A stretch of 64,000 nucleotides of DNA from Bathymodiolus brooksi (taxonomy: Eukaryota > Mollusca > Bivalvia > Mytilida > Modiolidae). Positions within the stretch are counted from its first letter, which is position 1; each line of letters begins with the position of its first letter. Shown piece by piece: positions 22,291 through 32,960 of the stretch. The notes under the pieces are model-generated. The model had not been told where the DNA came from. It was given only the letters and a program-made list of their open reading frames with translations, and ran no database searches. A program made the translations under genes and the position numbers. The stretch is from positions 24,428,640-24,492,639 of the forward strand of contig OY804590.1 of NCBI GenBank assembly GCA_963680875.1, given 5' to 3'.

Positions 22291-22494
22291 GAACCCAGAT
22301 CTACAACATAGAGAGCAATTACACCTCCTGTGGTTAAATTTGATATTGGTGAGCTAAACACAAATGAAAACTAACATTAAAAATTTTATTTTTCATTTCA
22401 CTTAATTATGAAAAATAAATATGTCAAAATATATTGTAAGATAGTCATAAATTTTACAATGAACAACCATTAACAATAGGGTAGTATTATGCAC
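22291..22494. other. AT-rich spacer
   Basis: Nothing recognised. Confidence 0.4.
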
Positions 22495-22890
22495 AATACC
22501 CTCACCTCAAATTGACTAGTCAAGGATAAAATTATATCTCAGAAAATCATTGCTTATATAAACTGACTGATGGAGAAAATGATATCTATTTTAAAAAATA
22601 TTCTACATACCTCAAAAAAATGTCTGAATGAAAAAAAAAAGATATTTATAAAAATTTCCACATACCCTCAATTGACTGATAGACAAAATTATATCTATAA
22701 AAGGTTTGGCTCAACCCAATTGACTAGTAATGGATAACATTTTATCCAAAAAAGATCTCACTTATCCAAACTGACTGGTGGATCAAATGGTATTTATAAA
22801 AACATACCCCTGAAGGAAAAAAAAGATAATTATAAAAAGTTTGTTCACCCAAATTGACTGATTTGTAAAATGATATACATTAAAAATCCA
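22495..22890. repeat. Degenerate AT-rich tandem repeat
   Basis: The motif AATTGACTGAT-GGA-AAAATGATATCTATAAAA recurs with many substitutions, for example near 22510, 22562, 22670, 22720, 22780 and 22850, spaced about 55-70 bp. Separators often include ACATACCTC or CACCC. Confidence 0.65.
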
Positions 22891-22949
22891 GATCAATATT
22901 TGATCTTTTTAAGTTCATTCAATAATGATTGATGATTGCTTTAAAAGGA

Positions 22950-23160
22950 CAGGTGCCACTATTGGAAGAGGAATTTCTTAATATTCTGGAGCACCTGAGT
23001 TCTCCGCCATTTTTTAGTAGGGTGCATGCTGTCAATCTTTAGTTTTCTGTGTAGTGTTTAGCAGATCATTGTTTGTCTTTTATCATTTGGCTATTACATT
23101 GTGCTTCCTTCAAATTACGACTTCTGATTACCCTAATGGTATCTTCAAACTTTTTTTTGA
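22950..23160 (+). repeat. Dispersed module B copy
   Basis: GTGCCACTATTGGAAGAGGA, GGAGCACCTGAGTTCTCCGC, CATTTTTTAGTAGGGTGCAT, GTAGTGTTTAGCAGATCATT, in the same order as 12985-13170. Confidence 0.6.
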
Positions 23161-23764
23161 CATATTCAACAATACTTGTATATAATGAATTGGTAATCCC
23201 AGCTATGGGTTAAATAGTTCCACTGTTTTGTGGATGGAGAGGGAAACTCCATTATCAAACCTCCGCCGCCTTGCTGCATATCCATTTATGGGAAAGGCTT
23301 CGGGAGAAAACCCTGAGGATAAATCCAGTTTGGGACCTGTAAAGTCCCTCCAGTGCTTCCAGGAAAGGTCTTATACCAGAAGCTAATGGAGAGGTAACCC
23401 TAACAGAAACCCTCAGTGCTGAAGTCGGAGGTACTGGACTGTAATTGGCACACTCTAACAGATCACAACACTACGCATTTACAGCCATTATGACACATGA
23501 AACACATGAATTGGTAAGACTTGTATTTCTATATCCCTTCATTACAATCAAAACTTACAAATGCAACTAGAAATTACTTTGAACACAATAAAGTTATAAC
23601 AAACTCAGAACCATGACATGCAATATGATTACCATTGAAAATGAAAAAATAACATGGATAAAGCTGAACACAATTTGTTAAATCTTTGAAATTTTTTTGT
23701 TTATTAAATTCAAATTCAAAAATATATATACATATACTATAAAATGTTTGTGAAACTCTTTGAA
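23161..23764. other. Spacer, no gene seen
   Basis: At 23190-23480 there is a less AT-rich stretch (CCTCCGCCGCCTTGCTGCAT, GAAGTCGGAGGTACTGGACT) of unknown nature. It has no long open frame and no second copy in this window. Confidence 0.4.
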
Positions 23765-23985
23765 ATTTATCACCACTAAAGTAGCAAGTTAAAATCTACC
23801 TCAGGCGAGGAGTACTCGACAATATTATGTGATAAAGTTTGTCAGTGACTTGCGACAGGTCGGTGGTTTTCTCCAGTACATGTACTCCGTTTTCCTCCAA
23901 CAATAAAACTGACCGCCACAATATAATCGAAATATTGCTGAATGTGGCGTTAAACACCATAACCCTAACCCTCTTTGAAATGCAA
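23765..23985 (+). mobile_element. SINE-like element
   Basis: CGAGGAGTACTCGACAATAT, TTTGTCAGTGACTTGCGACA, a core with an inserted TGTA (CCAGTACATGTACTCCG) and a complete tail TGTGGCGTTAAACACCATAA. Confidence 0.75.
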
Positions 23986-24074
23986 GATACTTAGTACTCA
24001 ACTGGTTACAGACACATTAGCACAATACAATTATAACAATACACTCAAGGATCAATATTAACCATTGACTTGAT

Positions 24075-24350
24075 TTGATTGATTTGATTTATTGTGCTTA
24101 AAGCCACTTTCAGCAATATTTTAGCTATATCATGGCGACTAGTGTAAGTGGTGGAAGAAGCCGGAGTACCAGGAGAAAACCACCGACCCTGGGCAAGCAA
24201 TTTGTAGACTTTATCAGTTACGGCTGTGAATCAAGTGCACCCTTTGTTGTAATCTACAAAGCTGGGCGCGAACCAACGCCGTACTGGTGATAGGCTTGTA
24301 TGTGCTATTAGATCCAACGACCTAACTCACTGAGCCACCCGGGCCTCCAG
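24075..24350 (-). mobile_element. SINE-like element, third type
   Basis: Partner of 16110-16366, complete from tail (GCTTAAAGCCACTTTCAGCA) to head (GACCTAACTCACTGAGCCAC). Confidence 0.75.
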
Positions 24351-24379
24351 CTGTAAATCGAAGAAGAACAAACAATACA

Positions 24380-24500
24380 ATGACAAAAATGAAAAGGACA
24401 AAATGACAAACAATGGTTCATATAACACAGAAACTAGAGTGAGCACTCCCACTAAAAACCGGGATGAGCTAAGTGCTCCACAACAGGCAGTTCCTGTTCC
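24380..24500 (-). repeat. Dispersed module B copy, partial
   Basis: Reads on the reverse strand as GCACTTAGCTCATCCCGG, TTTTTAGTGGGAGTGCTCAC and CATTGTTTGTCATTTTGTCC. Confidence 0.6.
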
Positions 24501-24604
24501 ACTGGTGGGACATGCTGTTTAACGAGTGTGCTTACGATAATACACATGTATCCATCACATATTTATTAAAGGTTCTATCTCTGTTTCATCAACATGCTTC
24601 GAAC

Positions 24605-24690
24605 CGCATCGGTGGAGTAATGGTTAACGTGTTCGCCTCGTGATCCCATCATCCCACTAAGAATGGAGGTTTGGGCCCCGCCACTTTTTA
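24605..24690 (+). mobile_element. tRNA-like SINE head fragment
   Basis: GGTGGAGTAATGGTTAACGT (A-box-like), TTCGCCTCGTGATCCCATCA, GGAGGTTTGGGCCCCGCC (B-box-like). It resembles a tRNA but has poor arms, so a SINE head or tRNA relic is likelier than a functional tRNA gene. Present only in the right arm. Confidence 0.45.
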
Positions 24691-24837
24691 CTGAAGTGCT
24701 TATAACAAGTGAGCGGCCATGTATATTGGAGTGTCGATTTTGCCTCTTTCTACAATTTTTCGATTATATTGTTTCATTGTTCCGACAGGTGGTATTTTTA
24801 TTTAACAATTTCATCCGCTATTTCCTTTTCTGTTACG

Positions 24838-25080
24838 GGGCCGTCGTGGTCGTGATCGTATGGTAGTTGGATTTACAACTACCCGTCCAATCAGTAAAGT
24901 TGGAGTTCGAACCCCGTTCATGGCGAGGTGTAATCGATACAACATTATGTGATACAGCTTGTCAGTGACTTGCGCCAGGTCTGTGGATTTCTGCTTGTAC
25001 TCCACTAATAAAACTGACAGCAACGATATAACTGATATATTGTTGAAAATGGCGTTAAACACCATAAACCAAACCAAATA
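24838..25080 (+). mobile_element. SINE-like element
   Basis: Full-length partner of 15737-15897, with head GTCGTGGTCGTGATCGTATG, B-box-like GGAGTTCGAACCCCGTTCA, a shortened core and the tail GGCGTTAAACACCATAAACC. Confidence 0.8.
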
Positions 25081-25477
25081 AAACCTTACCTGTCACAATA
25101 TCATTGATATAGCGAAAATTAGTCAATTGTATTACTATCTAGGCTACACAATCCGATATATAATGCTTAAAGTAAGTGTTCATATTAATACACAACGCTT
25201 AACTTGTAATTCCAGGTGATGGTTGGAACATGACAAAAATCAATATGCGCTAAGCCATTTAATGGGATTTCAATCCTTCCCTCTTTATTGGATCTCCAAC
25301 GTTTGTACAGATATAAACAATCAGGACCGGGTTGCACAAACCTCACTTAAACATAAGTATCATTTAAACCTTGAGTGTAAATCAATAAGTTTTAATCCAC
25401 TCTTAAATTTAATTGAGGTTTCTACAACTTAGTCCAGATTCGCGTCAACTCAAAAGACACACACCTAGTATAAAAAT
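25081..25477. other. Right-arm-specific DNA
   Basis: Absent from the left arm. No gene or known repeat seen. Confidence 0.45.
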
Positions 25478-26304
25478 GAATGACGGCATAAACATGATCA
25501 TGTCTTTAAATTTACCAAACTGAAATCGCCAATAAGCTCTATATCTAGATCATACACCAATATAGCTTGTGGGGACAGATACAAATATTAATGTATCTAA
25601 GCTTCAATGGTGTTGCGTTGGAATTACAATGCAGTTACATATATACATATATAGAAAAATGCTTAAAAACAATGTTCGATGACAAATGGGAAGGCCTCAT
25701 ATCACATTGAAATTATGAAGAGATTGATGATGCTAACATACATATGTTATTCCGTTTGTTCGTGGGGAATGTATTTATGCTATAAAACATACACTTCGTC
25801 CTATCGTGTCGTATCTATCCGTTCGCAACAAGAAAAACATGTATATCTACAACCTCGGGATTTACATAGCTACATTGACCTGGTACCACTACACCAAATA
25901 TATTTGTGCATACCTGTCGCATACAACGTTAATTAAGATATTTTGTGCAAAAGGAAACGATATACACATTAAACTTCCTCGTTCGTTAAGCTTAAGAAAC
26001 ACCCAGTAAGTCACTGCAATATACCTCTCACCTTTTTTTTAGGTATATTGCGTTCGTCTTTAAAAGAAAGGTTGTATAATAAAGATCCGCTATAATAATA
26101 ATTCCTTAGAAAGGAAGGTGCGCAATAGTTCCGAGAATAATAGTCATTATGCCATGTTCCCATTTTGTTTTTAAAGGTAATATTGTATTATGAGGAATAG
26201 TAGGGGCAGTATATTGTTGTGTCAGAGTAAAACACTCTAGTTTTGAAATAACGAAATTAAGGACAACATATCGGCTAGGACGTCACCCGGGTTAACAAGG
26301 TCCT

Positions 26305-26337
26305 CATTTGCTACTACACGAAACAGGGTAGCAAATG
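26305..26337 (+). other. Perfect 10-bp stem-loop near the element 5' end
   Basis: CATTTGCTAC (26305-26314) pairs with GTAGCAAATG (26328-26337) around a 13-base loop containing ACGAAAC. Just upstream AGGAC (26277-26281) can pair with GTCCT (26300-26304). It could be a structured leader of the retroelement RNA. Confidence 0.6.
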
Positions 26338-26378
26338 ATATATGCGTTCCACGGAAAATCCTACGGGATACCCCCGAT

Positions 26379-26872
26379 TTGTCTTACGTTCAGCCAGAGG
26401 GTAATTATTATTTCAAAACTTCAGATTCGTATCAAATTTTAAAATCTTTTTCTATTAATATTTCGGACTGTTTTAAATCTCCAGGTACTTGTGACTCTTC
26501 TCCATGCATTACTACTTGCAAAATAAAAACTGACAAAAATAATACTTGTAAAACATCCGTCATGCTAATAACTTCTCCTGAATTTACAAGTAATTTAACT
26601 GGAAAAACGTACTACACCAAATCGTTTGACCCTCTGGACTGTTCTACTAAAAATGTCATTTACGGCATAGAATGTACACTCTGTGGACTTTTGTATGTTG
26701 GTGAAACTCGTCAAACATTGCGAAGTAGGATGAGCCAACATCGATATGATGGAAAAGATCCCAAATACAGGATTTTGTATAATCATTTCAATCAAGCGGG
26801 TAATGACCGCTGTTTGACGATGAAAGTTCGAATTATCGAGAAGATTTACCATTATACAAACAGTCCAAACTT
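26379..26872 (+). pseudogene. GIY-YIG endonuclease part of the Penelope-like ORF
   Basis: The first triplet here is TTG; the frame is open back to 26247 with no ATG, so the true start is unclear. Counting from 26379: a Cys cluster CDSSPCITTC (38-47), GIY-like NVIYGIEC (92-99), CTLC (99-102), YIG-like LLYVGETRQTLRSRMSQH (104-121) with Arg115/Arg117 and His121, and Glu154 in RIIEKIY as the likely metal-binding acid. After NSPNL the frame breaks near 26870, apparently by loss of one base. The continuation RTDRELFWINELGTAMPYGC lies in the next frame. In the family this nuclease nicks the target to prime reverse transcription. Confidence 0.8.
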
Positions 26873-29288
26873 AGTACACCTTACCGTACCGATAGAGAGT
26901 TGTTTTGGATTAACGAGTTAGGCACTGCAATGCCTTACGGTTGCAATGATAACATCAAAGGAGTGGGAAATATGTCAAGTCCTGGATGCAACGAAATCAA
27001 CGTGATGAGCCTTTTTAATACTATTCCAAGAACTAAGCGTAGACATGGTCATAAAAGAATTCAACATCCTAATGTTAAAACGTCCTCTAAACCAAGAACG
27101 TTACAAGATACTTTTAATGATTTACTTTCTAATATACAGAAACCTCTTGGAATTCATCACATTCCTACAATCTTATTTTCACTACCTGTAAACTACCTCA
27201 AAGATCTTAGGGATGTTGGACTTGACAAAGGCGGCGTAGATCCTTTTTCTCCTAAATACAGATTGTCTAGTATTATATGTGACGTGGCTTCCTTTCGTCT
27301 TTTTAAACCAGTTCGATCTGAACCTCTTCATGATAACAACAGAAAATTCCTCCATATTCCGTTTGCTAACAAAGGAATCGATGCTATTAACATCAGCAAC
27401 ATTCTTAATAGAAAAGAGGTCGTAAAACAAATTCCACCATATTTCAAAAATCAATCTGTTGCCATTGTCTCCTATAGCTACACTAACAGCATTGGCCGTA
27501 AAATGTTCAACTACAAAGAAGCATTGCAAGATATTAACATAGAAGAGAACCTTAAGAACCCTCTGACTTGTGACTGCTCCCACTCTCCGTTTCAATACAA
27601 CCCATCTGGACATGTAATCACTGGTGATCTGAATATCATTCAACATGAGAGTCTCCGAAAGGTGATTTCTCATGGTCCTAAATTCAGAGAACCTCAACAC
27701 ATCAATTCGAAACATAATTTCAAGATAATTATGGATGCTGTTGAAGATTATGCCAGAAGGTGGATAAAGAGAGAAGTAGACCAAGATCCTGAGTTAGAGT
27801 CCTTGTCAGACTGGGTTAGAACAATTAGGTCTCTAGTACAAGGTCGGATTCACAAACTCAAAAATTGTGTTAATAGTCGACCTAAGTCTGTATTTAAAGA
27901 CCAAGAAGCTGTTAAGTGTCTTTCCTCTCTTCATGACAAATATGTTATCGTTCCTGCGGACAAGGCTTCCAACAATATCGTGTTTGTATGTAAGTCACAT
28001 TACTTCGAATGCCTAATCAAGGAATTAGGCATAAATAGCAACACCTCTAGTAATACCACATACAAACCAACTTCGCTCGACAAAGATGAAATCCTAGCTA
28101 ACCACAGATCATTCATGACCTCTTTAAACATTCCCTCTGGTAAAGAGTCTGAGGATTTACCCTATTTATATTGGATACCTAAACTCCATAAGACACCATA
28201 CAAAGAAAGGTACATAGCGGGATCATCAACTTGTTCGACGAAAGAATTGTCTATTCACCTGACAAAGATTCTGTCTGCAGTAAAAGAGGGACAACAGAAA
28301 TATTGTGAAACTGTTTACTCGCGTAGTGGCATAAATCACATGTGGATTTTGAAAAACTCTTTTGGATAACCTGAAATCAAGATCTTTCTCCCAGGTATCC
28401 TCCATCAAAACTTTTGATTTTTCAACTCTATATACCACCCTACCGCATGACAAATTAAAAACCCGCTTAAAAGAAACAATTCATAAAGCTTTTAGTCATA
28501 GAAACTATGGCTCAAAATGTGTTGTGTTAGGCTACAATTCCACATATTTTTCAAACAAAATTCAAAAAGGTAAAACATGCTACTCCGAGGAACAAGTGAT
28601 CAGTATGCTGGAGTTCCTCATCGATAACATATTTGTCTACTTTGGAGGGACACTGTTTCAGCAGGTCGTCGGCATACCAATGGGTACGAATTGTGCCCCT
28701 CTTCTAGCCGATTTATTGTTATACTCATATGAGTCTGAGGTTCTTCAAAAGCTTGTAAAAGATAAGAAGATTCATGAGGCTAGAGCCTTTAATTTCACAT
28801 ACAGGTATATTGATGACGTTTTATCTATCAATAATTCTAGATTTGCAGATTTTCTTCCATTGATATATCCTCCAGAGCTGGAAGTTAAAGAGACCACAGA
28901 TACAGTTTCGTCCGCATCATTTTTGGACTTATACCTCGAATTTGACGACAGTGGTCAACTCAGTACTAAAATTTATGATAAACGGGACGACTTCAATTTT
29001 AAAATCATACATTTTCCAAACATGTGCAGCAATATACCAGCTTCTCATGCATATGGTGTTTACATCTCGCAATTGATTCGCTATGCAAGGGGCAGTAGCA
29101 ATTATTCTGATTTCCTGAAACGTCATCTTCATCTGAGAAACAGTCTACTGGACCAGGGCTATTAAAAGATTCGCCTTATTCGATCTCTTAAAAAGTTTAT
29201 ATTCCGATACCAAGATCTTGTTGAAATATATTCCGTCTCTGCAGAAACGATTATAAGCGATGCATTTTCATATAGTGAAAATGTATAA
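26873..29288 (+). pseudogene. Linker and reverse transcriptase part of the Penelope-like ORF
   Basis: Frame one runs to 28369: linker with CDCSHSPFQYNPSGHVITGD (about 27570-27630), then RT blocks YVIVPADKASNNIVFVCKSH and LPYLYWIPKLHKTPYKERYI. A frameshift in a T run near 28356 (one extra T fits) moves to the frame holding TFDFSTLYTTLPHDKL (first catalytic Asp), VVGIPMGTNCAPLLADLLLY, YRYIDDVLSINN (catalytic YIDD) and SASFLDLYLE. The stop at 29163-29165 (TAA) is probably premature, since related-looking sequence (RLIRSLKKFIFRYQDLVEIY) continues in frame to a stop at 29286-29288. No C-terminal GIY-YIG domain follows. All catalytic motifs are intact in sequence, so inactivation looks fairly recent. 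Confidence 0.85.
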
Positions 29289-29655
29289 AGATAAAGAAGT
29301 CAAGAACAATGTCAAGATATTTTTTTATTAATGTGTGACGTAAAAATATTTTTGACATTTACGTCACCGAATATGGTACTGCTTTGACAACTATTTTACC
29401 TATTTTGTTCCTGTATTTAAATACTGTTATAGTGACAGCCGGAACCTTTGAATCGTAATGAGAGCGGGAGGTTTGGCGCTTTAAAATATGACTCAACCCA
29501 CCATTTCTTTAGAAATGCCTGTACCAAGTCAGGGTCATTACGGTTTTCACAGTTTTCCGGTTGTTGACTGATTTTGTCTGTTTATATAATTATGAGTTTT
29601 GACTTTCCCTTTGTAAGATTGTTCGGAGTTCGGTAATTTTGTTATTACCCTTATT
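29289..29655 (+). other. 3' UTR of the Penelope-like element
   Basis: About 365 bp shared with 4200-4568. Contains a long hairpin foot CGTAATGA (29454-29461) pairing with TCATTACG (29535-29542). Ends CGGTAATTTTGTTATTACCC TTATT. Confidence 0.8.
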
Positions 29656-30119
29656 TACTACATAGCTTCAGGATATTTGATTTACATTCTGAAGTGCTTC
29701 AGAGAAGAAAAAAAGCATGAGATGATTTTTACTTATCACGTTAGTAATTGCATATACAACATGGCTTTTAGTAGTAAATAAACAAATGATAGTGATCGCA
29801 AAATAAAGATATAACCGCCATGTTACCCACTCTCCTTAACCCCCCCCCTAAAAAAACAAGAAACAATCACATATATTTGCTACGTTAATTGGCAATTCAA
29901 AAATGGGTATTTAAACATCAAACTGCTCGGGGTTTTGATTGACAACATATTTGTTTTGTTTGGTGGACGCGTTTTTTAACAGACAGTCGGTAGTCCTATG
30001 GGTACAAACTGTACCTTTTAGTATCTTCAAACTATTCTTAAATAAATTGACTGCTGTGGCAATTCAAAATACCCAAATCTATAATATATAAAGGTTAAGA
30101 TGTAGGCTGAGGGGTATAT
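29656..30119. other. Right-arm DNA after the retroelement
   Basis: Matches reverse complement of about 14400-14990, including the short C run at 29841-29849 opposite the left-arm G run. No gene seen. Confidence 0.6.
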
Positions 30120-30495
30120 GCATAAAATAAACGTTAGAGAAAACCGAAGGAACTATCAAGAATGGACAATCCACATCCACTGGCAACATTGGACACACAA
30201 GACACAGGACGAAGACAAAAAAAAACCACAAATACATAACACAGAAAGTTAAAAGGATGACCAACACGGACCCCACCAAAAACGGTGGTGAACCTATGTG
30301 AAGGTCAAGACGTGGTTGATACCACTTATAATGCGCAAACAAATACAAATAACATACAGAGCATATGAGCTCTCCTACAATCACATGAGGATGAGAAGAG
30401 TTTGAACATACCAAAAGGTCGAGTAAGACGAACCACACTAAAAACCGGGGAGGGACTCAGGTGCTCCGGAAGAGTATGCAGTTCCTGCTCCACTA
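30120..30495 (-). repeat. Modules A and B, right-arm copy
   Basis: Reverse-strand partner of 13925-14405; a stretch of about 100 bp in the linker present on the left is shortened here. Confidence 0.65.
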
Positions 30496-31309
30496 GTGAC
30501 ACCCGTAAAATACAGATAGTTTGTCACTAACAAGTCTGTCAATACTGTATGAATACGGAACATATACATCAAGAACAGAGAAAAGTCTGCGAATTCTACT
30601 CTATACAAACGACAAACTCCCACCATGCAATTAGCAAAAACGTATGTAGAATTAATTGAACATGTCATAAAATCCATCCGAAGCACATGTACCGATATAT
30701 ACAATGGTATTTTGAAGATTTGTTGAAACTTGTACTTATCAAGTAAATGGCAGCTAACTGTCTTAAAAACAAAAATGCATTCTAGGAATCATAGCACAAA
30801 TATAATGGATTACACATCATACTAAATGTGCTTTTATCTAATACAATGATTGAATCGAATGAACAATGTTGATTTCGTTCAAAATGTCTGTCTCAAAGAT
30901 TGCCAAATATGCATGCACCTAATATTAATCGTCACACAAACATCTAAAAATCTAGAATTTTTTCTTGTCGTACCTAAAAATCTAAATGGCTATGTTGTTC
31001 GATACCATGGTTCTTGTGGTTTGTTTTACCTGTGAGGTATACTATAGTTGTTTCGTATCCAGATTGCTGATTCTTTCTAGAATATTGTTTTTATCACCAA
31101 TTTATGCCTTAAACCATAACAAGAATATTTGAAAAATTTGTAAATCGTGTAATTTTCGCACCAATAAACCATCAGAGAAATGAACTATCGCACTACTGAA
31201 CATTCGGATTACTAAATCTTTAGACCACTGAACCATCAAATTGTAAAGCATTCGGATTGCTGAAAGAAAGTTTGAAGACAAAAAATGAGTAAACAGCAGA
31301 AGGAAAGAC

Positions 31310-31460
31310 AAATACAGTAAACAAAATTAAAAGGACAAAAGGACAAACAATGATCTACAAACACTACATAGAAAACTAAAGACTGAACAACACGAACCAC
31401 ACTAAAAACCGGGGGTTAATTCAGGTGCTTCGGAAGTGTAAGCAATTCATGCACCACATG
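31310..31460 (-). repeat. Dispersed module B copy
   Basis: Reverse-strand partner of 12985-13170. Confidence 0.6.
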
Positions 31461-31654
31461 CGGCAAGTCGTGTTACTCTAGTTTCAAATCCGGTGATAAA
31501 AAAAAGAGGAAAGAACCGGATTATGAATACTACAAACGGAATATATCCGTGGTCATTCGTAACTGCAATATTCCGTAACGGCTGAGTAATTCATGGTGGC
31601 GACTGCAAAGGTGATTACTTCAATTTAGCCACTAGGAACACTTGGTTCAGTAGC

Positions 31655-31985
31655 TTCCTTGTTAGCAACGCGCCAACTCAGCATTTGTTCAGCTATATCA
31701 TGGCGAAAACAAGTTAATTTTCAATGAAATAATTATGAGGTCTGCTTTGTACTCGACCAACACGCTTAGTTGGATTTTTATAGTGCTAGCACACTGAAAC
31801 AACACTCCACCGATAAACATGTCGCCCACTCTGACACATTATCCTGATTCCAAGCCAACCAGTCTTTACTCCTTTTCCTTAATGCTGAATGCTTACCTGA
31901 GAAGCAGCAAATATCAATTTTATAGTTCTTGGTTTGACCCGACCGGTGCTCGAACCCACGATCTACCGCACTCGACAAAACTGAT
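31655..31985 (-). mobile_element. SINE-like element, second type
   Basis: Partner of 12430-12790, including GACCCGACCGGTGCTCGAAC on the plus strand. Confidence 0.6.
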
Positions 31986-32942
31986 TGAAGAACAGAACCA
32001 AAGAAAGTTAAATTTTGTAAAAGAATACTACTGATCAATTTATTTCTCTCCGAAAAAGCTTCCTTTTTGGCTTAGATGTGGAAGAAGAAACAATTACTGA
32101 TGACACACATATATGAGACAACACATCATTTTAGGAGTACAATCAAAGCCTGACCATTGACGAATCAATTAGCAAGTTATTTCAAAATGTCCAAGAAATG
32201 TTTGCCAAGGATGTTAGTTACTGAGGTTTTCACGACCGGTTAACTGCTGTAGGTATTGTGGACAGATTACGCTCACAGGGACTAGTGTTCTGTTTGTTTT
32301 CTTCTGGCTTTTCACTTGAAACGAGCCTGTCGTTGTTGGGTCTGCGTGGGTGGTCGGTGTCCGTGGCTTATGTAGGATAGCCAATAATGGACTGGATATT
32401 GAATGAGGTTTGTACCTGAAACGAAAAAGAATAAATATCAGATATACTGGACAATTTGGACATTTTCTTAATAAAATCCATTAAAAAATATTAATGTAAT
32501 AATTGTGACGTTTTCACATCATAATCCACATCAACCCACAACCAACATCAGCACTGGATCCACCATCTTGGTGTGGTTAATGCAGAATGTGAAAAACCAA
32601 GTAATAAAGTTATGTTTTATAGCAAAAAGCGTGTAAAAAATACAAATATCATGGTTTTTTTTGTTACTATACAAGATAGTGTTGATGAACTACGAATAAA
32701 TTTTTTAATATCAATCATTTTTTTTCTAGGTATGACAACTTGGAACTATTTCAACCAGAAAAAACGTCCTGTTACCTGAAATATTATTGGATTATTCGCA
32801 GTTTATGGGGCTGTATATAAACGAAGAAAAACACATTTGATATGATACAATCTAGCTGAGATATCTACGCGAAGGTGTAAGTATAATTTCTTAGAAAATC
32901 GACAAAAATGATTTCCTTGTCTCCAACTCTTAATAGATTTAT

Positions 32943-32960
32943 TAATGTACATGTACATTA
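32943..32960. repeat. 18-bp perfect palindrome
   Basis: TAATGTACATGTACATTA equals its own reverse complement. It is also at 9199-9216 in the inverted copy and in units 2, 3 and 8; units 4, 5 and 6 read TAATGTACACGTACATTA, one base off. Confidence 0.9.

Larger units (their letters stand above)
26240..29655 (+). mobile_element. Naiad-type Penelope-like retroelement, full length but broken
   Basis: Order of parts: an inverted-repeat leader, an N-terminal GIY-YIG-type endonuclease (26379-26870), a long linker, reverse transcriptase (about 27930-29160) and a 3' UTR ending CCCTTATT. Canonical Penelope-like elements carry the endonuclease at the C-terminus; the N-terminal position plus a CxxC pair between the GIY and YIG motifs matches the Naiad clade described for many invertebrates. 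Limits come from the left inverted-repeat arm, where AAACACTAGTCTTGTTGCATAG is uninterrupted (reverse complement of about 14995-15018), while here AAACACTCTAG and CTACATAGC flank the element. Two frameshifts and one stop make this copy defective. Confidence 0.82.
24075..32402. repeat. Right arm of large inverted repeat
   Basis: Reverse complement of 12048-16366. The extra length comes from the Penelope-like element (about 26240-29655), about 280 bp at 24425-24705 and about 500 bp ending at 25478. It includes the partner copies of the left-arm SINEs and modules (24075-24350, 24380-24500, 24838-25080, 30120-30490, 31310-31460, 31655-31985). Its outer edge touches the first tandem-array unit. 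Confidence 0.9.

Noticed and set aside
24605..24690. Functional tRNA gene
   Set aside because: A- and B-box-like segments are present but the acceptor and anticodon arms do not pair well; a SINE head or relic is more likely.
26277..26337. Hammerhead ribozyme at the 5' end of the Penelope-like element
   Set aside because: ACGAAAC resembles part of the core, but I found no CUGANGA on either strand nearby, so the motif cannot be called.
27182..27784. 200-residue minus-strand frame inside the retroelement
   Set aside because: Antisense shadow of the linker and RT coding region.
29163..29461. Selenocysteine recoding with a SECIS element, as reported for some Naiad elements
   Set aside because: The in-frame break is TAA, not TGA, and the 3' UTR hairpin pairs ATGA with TCAT by normal base pairs instead of forming the SECIS quartet.
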